From the NCBI RefSeq assembly GCF_018598175.1, contig NZ_JAHESE010000009.1, forward strand, positions 122,768 through 186,767: 64,000 nt of DNA, read 5' to 3'. A program made the position numbers and the translations under genes. Position 1 is the first letter of the stretch. Each line of letters begins with the position of its first letter. Shown here one piece after another: positions 42,676 to 51,827 of this stretch. The notes under the pieces were generated by a model that made no database searches, was not told where the DNA came from, and saw only the letters and a list, made by a program, of their open reading frames with translations. The stretch comes from Dawidia cretensis. Its GTDB lineage: Bacteria > Bacteroidota > Bacteroidia > Cytophagales > Cyclobacteriaceae.

Positions 42676-44844
42676 ATGGATAAGCTACTCATAACGCTAA
42701 CCCTCCTGTGCTGCCTGACCGTGTCCGGCATGTGCCAGTCCGCTATGGAAAAGGGTGATCGTTATTTTAATAAGAAGGATTATGCCAATGCCCTGGACGC
42801 TTATCTCTCGCTGGGCAACACCGACGACCCTGACCTTAACTACAAGATCGGATATAGCTACCTCTTTACTGAAAAGAAGTCACGCGCCGCGGCATACCTG
42901 GAAAAGGCCTACCAGGCCAAGCCCACAGTCGACCCCGACATAGACTATTACCTGGGTATGGCGTATCAAAACGACCACAAATACGCCAAGGCGCGCGAGC
43001 ACTACGAGGAGTTTCGCCGCAAGAATAAGAAACTGGCGGAGCTCACGACGGAAAAGATCTTTGAATGTGAGATTGGTGATTCGCTTACGCGCAAACCTAT
43101 AAACGCGCTGATCGAAAACGCAGGCGGTGAAGTAAACTCTGCCTTCCACGAATATTCTCCGCTGGTGACTGGCGATGGTAACACCATGATCTTTACGTCT
43201 AACCGTTCGGACGACGACTATAAGATCAAGAGCGGTACCAACTTCGAAGATATTTATATCTCTCCAAAGGTGGGTGAGAACTGGGGACCACCCAAAAAGA
43301 TCAGTCCCAACATCAACATCAAGTTTAACGATGCGGCGGCATCGCTGTCAGCCGACGGCAATACGCTGTTGTTATACTACGAAGAAGGTGCAGGCGACAT
43401 TCTGATGTCCACGCGCGAGAATGGTGACTGGTCGAAGCCCGTGCCGTTGAACAAGAATATAAATACACCGATGTTTTGGGAGACATCGGCCTGTATCTCG
43501 GCCGATGGTAAAAAGCTTTTCTTTGCCAGCAACCGTCCCGGTGGCCGCGGCGAGCTTGACATCTGGGTGAGCGAGCTTGACGCGAAAGGCCAATGGGGCA
43601 AAGCTGTTAACCTGGGGCCTACCATTAATACACCGGGTAACGAAGATTCTCCCTACATTCACCCCGACGGGGTGACATTATACTTCTCGTCTGATGGGCA
43701 CCCCAGCATGGGCAGCAATGATATCTTCATGACCGAATTAAAAAACGGTAAGTGGACACGTCCCGTCAACCTGGGCTACCCGGTAAACTCCATTGAATAT
43801 GACGGGTTCTTTTCCATTTCCGCCGATAAGAAGACGGGCTACTACTCTACACTGCGTGCCGATGGTTTGGGCAGTGCCGACATTTACAAAGTAACATTCC
43901 TGCCGCCGAAGGAAGAGAAGCCCATTCTGCTGGCCAGCAACGAACCGCAGGTACAACCCGCGGTACAGCCGGTAGTGGAGCAGCCCAAGGTCACAGAGCC
44001 CGTGGTCGTGGTAACTCCGCCGCCGGTAGAAGTACCGGTAGTAGTCGAAACACCAACGGTAGAAACACCTCCCCCGCCCGTGGTTGTTGAAGAGCCTAAG
44101 AAAGAAGAACCGAAGCCGGTGGAGCCCGCCCCCGTGGTGGCAGTCGTGGAGCCGCCGAAGGTTGAAGAATATATTGACCCCAGCATTCAGCAAAGCAAGG
44201 AAGCAAAGGTTGTAACAATTCTGAAGGGTAAAGTCATTGACGAGACGACAGCGAAGCCTCTGGGCGCGGTGATCTCCCTGGTAAACAACGAAACGGGTAA
44301 AGTTGTAACCCGGATCAATTCGAACGCCGAGACCGGCGACTTCGAGCTGACCATTCCGCACGGCGGTAACTACGGTGTATCGACCGAGCGCAGTGGCTAC
44401 CTCTTTAACTCCATCAACTTTAACCTGCCGGCGTTTGCCGAGTTCCAGGAGATCGACACACACATCATTATGGTGAAGGCCGAAGTAGGTTCTATTGCCG
44501 TCTTGAAGAACGTGTTCTTTGACGTGGGCAAGTCGGAGCTGAGGACCGAGTCAGTAACCGAAGTGGAGAAGATTCGCGAGCTGCTGACGTCGAGCCCGCA
44601 CCTGGTGGTACAGATCAACGGCCACACCGACAACACCGGTAACGCTGCCAACAACAAGGTCCTTTCCCTGAAACGGGCTTCGTCGGTAGTAGACTATCTG
44701 GTCCAGCACGGCATTGCTTCCACGCGAGTATCGGCGAAAGGCTTTGGCGCGGAGAAGCCCATTGTAAGTAACGACGATGAAGAGGAAGGACGTGCCATCA
44801 ATCGCCGTACCGAGATCGAAATCCTCGAATCTAACGGCGGGTAA
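42676..44844 (+). CDS. TPR/PD40/CRD/OmpA-domain envelope protein, PorE-like architecture
   Basis: 722 residues from the ATG at 42676 that opens a signal peptide (TLLCCLTVSGMCQ). Domains in order: TPR repeats (about 22-125); a PD40/WD40-like propeller (about 150-390, HEYSPLVTGDGNTMIFTSNRSDDDYKIKSG, ACISADGKKLFFASNRPGGRGELDIWVSE, YIHPDGVTLYFSSDGHPSMGSNDIF); a Pro/Val/Glu-rich linker (about 415-505); a carboxypeptidase-regulatory fold (about 515-600); and an OmpA C-domain that binds peptidoglycan (INGHTDNTGNAANN...RAINRRTEIEI). This order matches PorE, a T9SS component linking the secretion machine to the cell wall. It has no lipobox like PorE, and Bacteroidota carry several such paralogs, so T9SS involvement is inferred. 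Confidence 0.85.
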   Translation: MDKLLITLTLLCCLTVSGMCQSAMEKGDRYFNKKDYANALDAYLSLGNTDDPDLNYKIGYSYLFTEKKSRAAAYLEKAYQAKPTVDPDIDYYLGMAYQNDHKYAKAREHYEEFRRKNKKLAELTTEKIFECEIGDSLTRKPINALIENAGGEVNSAFHEYSPLVTGDGNTMIFTSNRSDDDYKIKSGTNFEDIYISPKVGENWGPPKKISPNINIKFNDAAASLSADGNTLLLYYEEGAGDILMSTRENGDWSKPVPLNKNINTPMFWETSACISADGKKLFFASNRPGGRGELDIWVSELDAKGQWGKAVNLGPTINTPGNEDSPYIHPDGVTLYFSSDGHPSMGSNDIFMTELKNGKWTRPVNLGYPVNSIEYDGFFSISADKKTGYYSTLRADGLGSADIYKVTFLPPKEEKPILLASNEPQVQPAVQPVVEQPKVTEPVVVVTPPPVEVPVVVETPTVETPPPPVVVEEPKKEEPKPVEPAPVVAVVEPPKVEEYIDPSIQQSKEAKVVTILKGKVIDETTAKPLGAVISLVNNETGKVVTRINSNAETGDFELTIPHGGNYGVSTERSGYLFNSINFNLPAFAEFQEIDTHIIMVKAEVGSIAVLKNVFFDVGKSELRTESVTEVEKIRELLTSSPHLVVQINGHTDNTGNAANNKVLSLKRASSVVDYLVQHGIASTRVSAKGFGAEKPIVSNDDEEEGRAINRRTEIEILESNGG

Positions 44845-44945
44845 CCAATAAAGCGTCACCGCCCGGGGGTGGCATATCTGCCAGTTGCCGATTAATAATA
44901 ATTTTACTTCATTTCGGAACCAAACAACAACTACTACAGGCCCCC

Positions 44946-45740
44946 ATGAGCAATCGCTTTCCTTTCATACTCCCGGTTCTACTCCCCCTGGTCCTTTTGT
45001 CGTGTACCAAGAAGCAAACTTCGGAAGAGGAAACTTCGTCCAATCCCATGGACATTCATTACACGCTTATCAATACACTTCCACACAATACCGATGCGTG
45101 GACGCAAGGCCTGGTGATCTACCAAAACAAGATCCTGGAAAGCACCGGTCAGCCCAACCGCTCGTGGATTGCCGAAGTGAACGCCAGCTCGGGTGAGCAC
45201 GACAAAAAAGTAACGCTGCCGGGCCAGTATTTTGGCGAAGGTATTACGGTGTTGAACAACAAGATTTACCAGCTTACCTGGGAAGAAAAGACAGGCTTTG
45301 TCTACGATGCGCGCACATACAAGAAGCTCCGGGAATTTTCGTATGACATACAAGGTTGGGGCCTTACCCACGACGGCAAGAACCTGATCATGAGCGATGG
45401 CAGTGGCTATAAGCTACACTTCCTGGATACTGCAACGCTGAAAATTGTACGCTCCGTTACCGTCATGGACGGTGGCAGCCGCGTGAAGGACCTAAACGAG
45501 TTAGAATACATCGATGGCTATGTCTTCGCCAACGTGTGGAACACCAACTGGATCTTAAAGATCGACCCGGCTACGGGTAAAGTTGTAGGACGCATCGATC
45601 TGTCGGCCATTGGCGAGCAGATTCGTGTGATGTACCCGGAAGCCAATGTACTGAACGGCATTGCCTACGACGCGAGGTCCAAGGCTCTGCTCATTACAGG
45701 CAAGCTTTGGCCGAAGAGCTATCTCATTCGCCTGCAATAG
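44946..45740 (+). CDS. Glutaminyl-peptide cyclotransferase (glutamine cyclotransferase), lipoprotein
   Basis: 264 residues. The lipoprotein signal ends in LLSC (about Cys20). The five-bladed propeller of the plant/bacterial-type glutaminyl cyclase (PF05096) is clear: HYTLINTLPHNTDAWTQGLVI, LESTGQPNRSWIAEVN, FGEGITVLNNKIYQLTWEEKTGFVYD, GWGLTHDGKNLIMSDGS, LNELEYIDGYVFANVWNTNWILKIDP, LNGIAYDA. It converts N-terminal Gln of exported proteins to pyroglutamate. At least ten exported proteins of this window are predicted to start with Gln after signal cleavage, so they are natural substrates. A terminator follows; the next gene is convergent. Confidence 0.92.
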   Translation: MSNRFPFILPVLLPLVLLSCTKKQTSEEETSSNPMDIHYTLINTLPHNTDAWTQGLVIYQNKILESTGQPNRSWIAEVNASSGEHDKKVTLPGQYFGEGITVLNNKIYQLTWEEKTGFVYDARTYKKLREFSYDIQGWGLTHDGKNLIMSDGSGYKLHFLDTATLKIVRSVTVMDGGSRVKDLNELEYIDGYVFANVWNTNWILKIDPATGKVVGRIDLSAIGEQIRVMYPEANVLNGIAYDARSKALLITGKLWPKSYLIRLQ

Positions 45741-45744
45741 GCCT

Positions 45745-45771
45745 GCCTGCCGGTAGGCGTCCTCCTTTTTT
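45745..45771 (+). terminator. Intrinsic terminator of the glutaminyl cyclase gene
   Basis: GCCTGCC and GGTAGGC (45745-45758) pair, with one G-T. A short C/T stretch and T6 follow at 45766-45771. The loop is very short, so confidence is modest. Confidence 0.42.
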
Positions 45772-45774
45772 ATG

Positions 45775-46284
45775 TTAAATCATTGTGTTGGCCAGGGCCG
45801 AAAGGCTCTTGGACACTTTGATGGATCGCTTCTCTAAATCGGTGTTGTTGACATCGAAGCGCAGTGTGCTGTTGTCCATCACGACAAAGCTGAAGCCAGC
45901 GCCTTTTTTATACAATCCTTCGCGCTCCGTAATGATCATGACGGGTTTGCCTTGCGTGGCTTTGATGATCTCATCCAGGCTGCTGCTTTTGCCGTCGGCG
46001 AGGTATAGCACGTGCGGCTGGCCGATGTCGGTTACGTTTTCTACTTGCGTAACTTTCACCAGGTGGCCGTTGACGTGCTTGCCATTTTGTTTGAGCAGCT
46101 CGTCATACGCTTTTGACTTACCAAATACCGTAATGCGTAGCTCGCCGTCGGGGTTGGGCCACGATGAGTATTTGGCGATGTTCATGACGAAGAGTGCGTA
46201 TACCTGGTAGTTGGTGGTCTGGGCGCTGGCCGATACGGCTGCCAGGCAAAGGGCCAATACAATATATAGTTTGAGGGTCCGCAT
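45775..46284 (-). CDS. YfiR family (DUF4154) periplasmic protein
   Basis: 169 residues. A signal peptide ends at VSASAQ. The YfiR fold signatures are YQVYALFVMNIAKYSSWP near the N-terminus and GAGFSFVVMDNSTLRFDVNNTDLEKRSIKVSKSLSALA at the C-terminus. In Pseudomonas, YfiR is a periplasmic repressor of the diguanylate cyclase YfiN, but in Bacteroidota c-di-GMP enzymes are rare and family members accompany TonB receptors. Here it follows a TonB receptor by five bases, in one operon. It may sense envelope or ligand state for the receptor; that is speculation. No YfiN-like gene is in the window. Confidence 0.88.
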   Translation of the reverse strand: MRTLKLYIVLALCLAAVSASAQTTNYQVYALFVMNIAKYSSWPNPDGELRITVFGKSKAYDELLKQNGKHVNGHLVKVTQVENVTDIGQPHVLYLADGKSSSLDEIIKATQGKPVMIITEREGLYKKGAGFSFVVMDNSTLRFDVNNTDLEKRSIKVSKSLSALANTMI

Positions 46285-46289
46285 AGGTC

Positions 46290-48263
46290 TTACTTCTTAA
46301 AGTTGATCTGGTAGGCAAGCTTGACAATATACTCCCGGCTACGACCGGGGGTAGGCGCATACCCGCCGTTGTAGGCTTGCGCAATGGCCGGGCGCTCGTT
46401 GAACACATCGTATGCACCGATGCCGGCCGTAAGACCCGGCAGCACGTCGCGGTAGTTTAAGAAGACGTTGGCAAGCAGGTAGGGATCGAGCTTGGTGCTG
46501 ACGGGGTTTTCGTCTTCATCCAACGCGGCGTAGGCATACCGCTTGCCTGCATAGATGAACGTGGGATTGACGGTGAAGCGGGGCGTTACATTGATGTTGG
46601 TGCTTAACGTTACTTTGTGCGCCGGGAAGCCGGCATACTGTTTGTCGGTCTGCGGCACTTCGTATACATCTACGGTGTTACCGCTGATGGCCTGGCTGTA
46701 GGAATAGGTCAGGCTGGCATACCACATCTTACGGCGAATGCTATAGACCAATTCCAAGCCCTGGCTGCCACTCTTGGTAGCATTCTCATACCACTCCTGG
46801 AACGTATCGTCTGCACCTTCGGAGCCGTAGATCATAACACGGCGGGTGCTGATGCTAAAGGCATTCAGGGCCAGCAACATCTCCGGCGTGAATTGATAGC
46901 CTAATTCCAATTCAAACACATCAGACTTCTCGGGCTTGATCTTGCCGGTCCTGGCAATGTTTATATTCTGCAGCGATGGCGCGCGGAAGGCCTGGCTATA
47001 CAATACTTTGAAGTGCAGGTTCTCGATCTTCTTCGTCAGCGCCAGACGCGGCACGAAGGCGGCGCCGTAGCGATTGTTCTTTTCGTAGCGGAAGCCTATG
47101 GTAGCATTGGCGAGGCGGTGCTTGAAGAGACCTTGTGCGTAGAACGCAACATTGTCGAGGCTCAGGTCACGGGAGCCGGCGAAGCCATTGAGTACGGTTT
47201 TATAGTCGCTGTTGTCGTGGAAGTATAAAGCACCAAAATTTACGCTGGCTTTGCGCGAGAACTCATAGGCGGCGTCGACTTCGGTGAGCAGACGTGTAGC
47301 ACGGGTTTTAAAGTCGGGGTCTTCTCCTTTTGAGCCATACGTCCACGGCACCTGGTTGTAGTATTTTACCTGGGGGGTGAGCTTCAATTTATTCGTCAGC
47401 GCCCACTCGTAACGCAGGTCGGCAAAGAAGTTTTTGAACGACACGTCTACCATCGGGTCGGATGTTTCGAACTGATCGTACATCGTACGGAAGGCGAGCT
47501 TCTTATAGCGTAGGCCCAGGTTCAGGTTGAGTGGGTCGGCTTTGGTGGACCTGGCCAGATCGGACGCGTCGTATTGCTGGATGGCGTCGGCATAGTGTGT
47601 GGCGTCGCTGACGATGCCCTGACCTGCGAAGGCTGACAGGTCCCACGCGAAGTTGTCGCTTTTGCTGGCGGCCATAACGCCACCGTTGGTGCGTCCTACG
47701 GCGTCGGCATGAAAGCCCCCGGTGCCATATACGGCTACGCCGTCGAGGCTGTTCGCGGCTTTTGTGAGGATGTTTATCACACCATATTCTGCGGAGCCAC
47801 CATAGATGGCCGAGCCCGGGCCGCGGATGATCTCAATGCGCTCGATGGCATCTACCGGAAAGCGATTGCCTAAGGCAACGCCCTGGTACAACAGATCATT
47901 GAAGGGTTGTCCGTCGACCATGACCAATACTTTGCCTTCGTTGGCCCAGCTCCCGCGCAGGCCTATGCCCATGACAAACTGCAGATCTTGCAATACGTCA
48001 AAGCCGGGTATCATGCGCAGCACGTCGGTGAGGTCGCGGGCGCCGCTGTTCTGAATCTCTTCGGCCGTGACCAGGCTAATGATGCCGGGGGTCTCGCGGG
48101 CGGAAAGCTTTTGCGCCGATACCGCTACGTTTTTATTGAGAATCTTTTGCAGGTCGCTCTCTTCGGTGAAGGCATTGAGATTCAGGAGAGAGTCCAGGTC
48201 CTGGGCGCCGGCCCAGCAGGCGGAAAGTAGGAGCAGAAGTGTACAGGTATACTTCTTTATCAT
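46290..48263 (-). CDS. TonB-dependent receptor, YfiR-associated
   Basis: 657 residues. The signal peptide ends near CWAGAQ. The mature N-terminus (ESDLQKILNKNVAVSAQKLSARETPGIISLVTAEEIQNSGARDLTDVLRMIPGFDV) is a plug without CRD. It continues GIGLRGSWANEGKVLVMVDGQPFNDLLYQGVALGNRFPVDAIERIEIIRGPGSAIYGGSAEYGVINILTK, a textbook plug, then the barrel. Plugs of this form are common in siderophore or vitamin receptors, but the ligand is unknown. It is transcribed first, with the YfiR gene five bases downstream, and is divergent from the dehydrogenase gene. Confidence 0.92.
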   Translation of the reverse strand: MIKKYTCTLLLLLSACWAGAQDLDSLLNLNAFTEESDLQKILNKNVAVSAQKLSARETPGIISLVTAEEIQNSGARDLTDVLRMIPGFDVLQDLQFVMGIGLRGSWANEGKVLVMVDGQPFNDLLYQGVALGNRFPVDAIERIEIIRGPGSAIYGGSAEYGVINILTKAANSLDGVAVYGTGGFHADAVGRTNGGVMAASKSDNFAWDLSAFAGQGIVSDATHYADAIQQYDASDLARSTKADPLNLNLGLRYKKLAFRTMYDQFETSDPMVDVSFKNFFADLRYEWALTNKLKLTPQVKYYNQVPWTYGSKGEDPDFKTRATRLLTEVDAAYEFSRKASVNFGALYFHDNSDYKTVLNGFAGSRDLSLDNVAFYAQGLFKHRLANATIGFRYEKNNRYGAAFVPRLALTKKIENLHFKVLYSQAFRAPSLQNINIARTGKIKPEKSDVFELELGYQFTPEMLLALNAFSISTRRVMIYGSEGADDTFQEWYENATKSGSQGLELVYSIRRKMWYASLTYSYSQAISGNTVDVYEVPQTDKQYAGFPAHKVTLSTNINVTPRFTVNPTFIYAGKRYAYAALDEDENPVSTKLDPYLLANVFLNYRDVLPGLTAGIGAYDVFNERPAIAQAYNGGYAPTPGRSREYIVKLAYQINFKK

Positions 48264-48428
48264 ATCGGGGTACAGTTAAATCGTCTAAGGGGGTTTCTGG
48301 CCATACAGGCCGCGGACAAGAATAAGAATTATGCCAGATGCAAAAAGGCGTATAGCGTGTAAAAGAACTGACTCATCAAAGCCAAACACCTCCCAAATTA
48401 GAACTATTTTTTCGATTAAAGAAAGCTC

Positions 48429-48436
48429 TATCTTTG
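48429..48436 (+). promoter_or_regulatory. -7 element TATCTTTG, possibly giving a leaderless mRNA
   Basis: Exact TANNTTTG, ending seven bases before the ATG at 48443. A T-rich TTTT (48407-48410) lies 18 bases upstream as a weak -33. Transcription would start at or very close to the ATG. Confidence 0.55.
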
Positions 48437-48442
48437 AGGCCC

Positions 48443-49525
48443 ATGACAGATTCCGTATATACCTACCGTCAGCTACAGGACTTTACGCTGCAGATTTTTG
48501 ACAAGATCGGATGCCCCCCGGCGGAGGCTACGCTGGCGACAGACGTATTATTAAACGCCGACCTGCGCGGCATTGACTCGCACGGCATTGCACGCCTCTC
48601 CGGGTATGTACGACTGTGGGAGGCCAAACGGATCAACGCTACGCCTGCTGTACGCATTGTACACGAGTCGCCCAGTACGGCGGTCGTTGATGGCGACAGT
48701 GGCTTGGGACTGGTCGTCGCGCCCAAGGCCATGGAGATCGCCATTGCCAAAGCCAAAGTAGCCGGCACCGGCTGGGTGGCCGTCAAGAACTCCAACCACT
48801 TTGGCATTGCCGGCCACCACGCCATGATGGCGCTGGAACACGACATGATCGGCATTGCCATGACCAATGCCAGCCCGCTGGTGGCGCCTACATTTTCCAT
48901 CGAGCGACTGTTGGGCACCAACCCCATTGCCGTGGCTATACCGGCCGGCAGCCAGCCGCCGTTTGTGGCGGACTTTGCGACCACCACGGCCGCCAACGGC
49001 AAGCTGGAAATTCTGCAACGAAAGAATCAGCAAGCGCCGATCGGCTGGATCCAAACAAAAGACGGCAAACCTTCTACCGACCCCAACGAAGCGAAGAGCG
49101 GCGGCGCGCTCATTCCGCTGGGGAGTGACCGCGAGCACGGCAGCCACAAAGGCTATTGCCTGGGTGCGTGGGTGGATATATTCTCAGCGGTGTTGTCGGG
49201 TGCTAATTATGGCCCCTGGGTGCCTCCGTTCGTGGCATTCCTCAGTCCACCGTCAGACCCCGTGGGCGATGGTATCGGTCACTTCTTTGGCGCCATGCGC
49301 GTAGACGCATTCCGGCCTGCGGCGGACTTCAAACACCACATGGATAATTGGATCACGCGCTTCCGCGCAGCCAAACCTATAGAGGGACAAGAGCGTGTGC
49401 TTATACCCGGTGATCCCGAGCGTGAGATGAGCGCGCAGCGTATGCACGAAGGAATTCCACTCAACCCGAAGGTTGTCGAAGATTTAAAGATTCTGGGAGA
49501 GCGCTTCGGCCTGGTACTGGCCTGA
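48443..49525 (+). CDS. Ldh family oxidoreductase (malate/L-lactate dehydrogenase type 2)
   Basis: 360 residues from the ATG at 48443; a TTG nine bases upstream overlaps the promoter box and was rejected. The family (PF02615, unrelated to classical LDH) uses NAD(P) in a distinctive fold. Signatures: DLRGIDSHGIARLSGYV near residue 40, GWVAVKNSNHFGIAGHHAMMALEHDMIGIAMTNASPLVAPTF, LLGTNPIAVAIPAG, and GSDREHGSHKGYCLGAWVDIFSAVLSG. The SHGIAR His and the HFG segment are the family substrate and cofactor residues. Members oxidise malate, L-lactate, ureidoglycolate or sulfolactate; the exact substrate is not clear. The stop directly abuts that of the convergent gene. Confidence 0.9.
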   Translation: MTDSVYTYRQLQDFTLQIFDKIGCPPAEATLATDVLLNADLRGIDSHGIARLSGYVRLWEAKRINATPAVRIVHESPSTAVVDGDSGLGLVVAPKAMEIAIAKAKVAGTGWVAVKNSNHFGIAGHHAMMALEHDMIGIAMTNASPLVAPTFSIERLLGTNPIAVAIPAGSQPPFVADFATTTAANGKLEILQRKNQQAPIGWIQTKDGKPSTDPNEAKSGGALIPLGSDREHGSHKGYCLGAWVDIFSAVLSGANYGPWVPPFVAFLSPPSDPVGDGIGHFFGAMRVDAFRPAADFKHHMDNWITRFRAAKPIEGQERVLIPGDPEREMSAQRMHEGIPLNPKVVEDLKILGERFGLVLA

Positions 49526-50086
49526 TTAAAAGCCTGCGGTTACACCCGCGCGTAAGACCAATGGACTGTCGTATGGGCTGAACTCACCCGGATCGGGATC
49601 GGTATAGCTGAAGTTATACAGGGCCATCAGGTAAAAGCCGGCAAAGCGGCCCAGCGGCTGGAAGAACCCACCCCCTGCCAGGAAGCTGTTGTACGAACGG
49701 CGTACACTCTCGTTGGCCGAGAGGGGAAACTCATAATTCAGGTATTCATACTCGGCGTGCAGGAAAAATGGACCTGCCACGCTATAGCGCACAAAGGGGC
49801 TTACACCGTAGTCGTTGGTCGAGAACTTGAAGGAGTATTGTTTGTATTTGGTATAGCGGTATTGCACCTGTAAACCTGCCGCCAGCTTCGGCGTAAGACG
49901 GTAGCCAATCAATGGCGACACCGATACATAGTCGTAATAATTGGAGAAGCTTAGGCCAAAGCCGCCACCGGTAAAGACGCGGTCGCGCCAGCTGGCATCC
50001 TGGTCCATCTCTTCGTCACCCCATTGTGCCAGGGCCAACGTGCTACATAACGTCAGGCCAACCAGAGTAAGTAAAACCTTTTTCAT
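49526..50086 (-). CDS. Outer-membrane beta-barrel protein
   Basis: 186 residues. A signal peptide ends at LALAQ. The mature part is a series of amphipathic strands (FTGGGFGLSFSNYYDYVSVSPLIGYRLTPKLAAGLQVQYRYTKYKQYSF, FFLHAEYEYLNYEF, FYLMALYNFSYT) and ends in LVLRAGVTAGF, with a terminal Phe that BamA recognises. It looks like an eight-stranded barrel of the OmpW/outer-membrane-protein-beta-brl class. It follows the FtsB/DivIC gene by eight bases, so co-transcription is likely. Ligand unknown. Confidence 0.82.
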   Translation of the reverse strand: MKKVLLTLVGLTLCSTLALAQWGDEEMDQDASWRDRVFTGGGFGLSFSNYYDYVSVSPLIGYRLTPKLAAGLQVQYRYTKYKQYSFKFSTNDYGVSPFVRYSVAGPFFLHAEYEYLNYEFPLSANESVRRSYNSFLAGGGFFQPLGRFAGFYLMALYNFSYTDPDPGEFSPYDSPLVLRAGVTAGF

Positions 50087-50094
50087 ACAGGCGA

Positions 50095-50388
50095 TTAGTC
50101 TTTTTCTTCTACGATAAAAATATCTTCCGTCTTCTTTTTCATCAGATACTTTTCGCGGGCAAACTTCTCGATCGACTCGCGGTCGCCAAAAAGCTCGTTG
50201 TGGTCCTTCTCTACTTCCTCAATCTTCTCCTGGTAATACTCTTTTTCATTTTCCAGCGACCGTAGTTTAGACGACATCTGAAAACGGGTGATGAGGTTGT
50301 TAGAGTCCAGCGCCAGCATCCATAGCAGGAAGATGAACGCCGTCAAAAAGTAAAAGTTCCGGAACGACTTAGGCAGTTTCTTGAACAT
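50095..50388 (-). CDS. FtsB/DivIC family septum formation protein
   Basis: 97 residues. A single membrane helix (about 11-29, FYFLTAFIFLLWMLALDS) is followed by NNLITRFQMSSKLRSLENEKEYYQEKIEEVEKDHNELFGDRESIEKFAREKYLMKKKTEDIFIV. The coiled coil and the FAREKYLMKK end are diagnostic of FtsB/DivIC. It bridges FtsL/DivIB at the division septum. It lies downstream of eno, the common arrangement for ftsB, with a bidirectional terminator in the 125-base gap. Confidence 0.92.
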   Translation of the reverse strand: MFKKLPKSFRNFYFLTAFIFLLWMLALDSNNLITRFQMSSKLRSLENEKEYYQEKIEEVEKDHNELFGDRESIEKFAREKYLMKKKTEDIFIVEEKD

Positions 50389-50462
50389 AGCAGTCTAAAA
50401 AGTAGTACTAAGATAGCGAAAAAAGTGATTTGTCAATTTCCGGACCATTACCGGAATAAACG

Positions 50463-50495
50463 ATAAAAGCCAGGACATGTTGCCCTGGCTTTTAT
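50463..50495. terminator. Bidirectional terminator between eno and the FtsB gene
   Basis: ATAAAAGCCAGG (50463-50474) pairs with CCTGGCTTTTAT (50484-50495) perfectly. For the minus-strand eno transcript the stem ends in a T-rich run. Confidence 0.75.
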
Positions 50496-50513
50496 ATATC
50501 AGGTATTTAAACC

Positions 50514-51806
<1,293 letters not shown>

Positions 51807-51827
51807 TTATAGTTAAGGATTGTTCCA

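Noticed and set aside
43978-44165. Pro/Val/Glu codon repeats in the OmpA-family gene considered as a DNA repeat or CRISPR-like array
   Set aside because: The repeats are irregular and in frame; they encode a flexible linker in the protein.
44845-44945. GC-rich inverted sequence CACCGCCCGGGGGTGG after the OmpA-family gene, as a terminator
   Set aside because: No T-tract follows and there is almost no loop, so it was not called.
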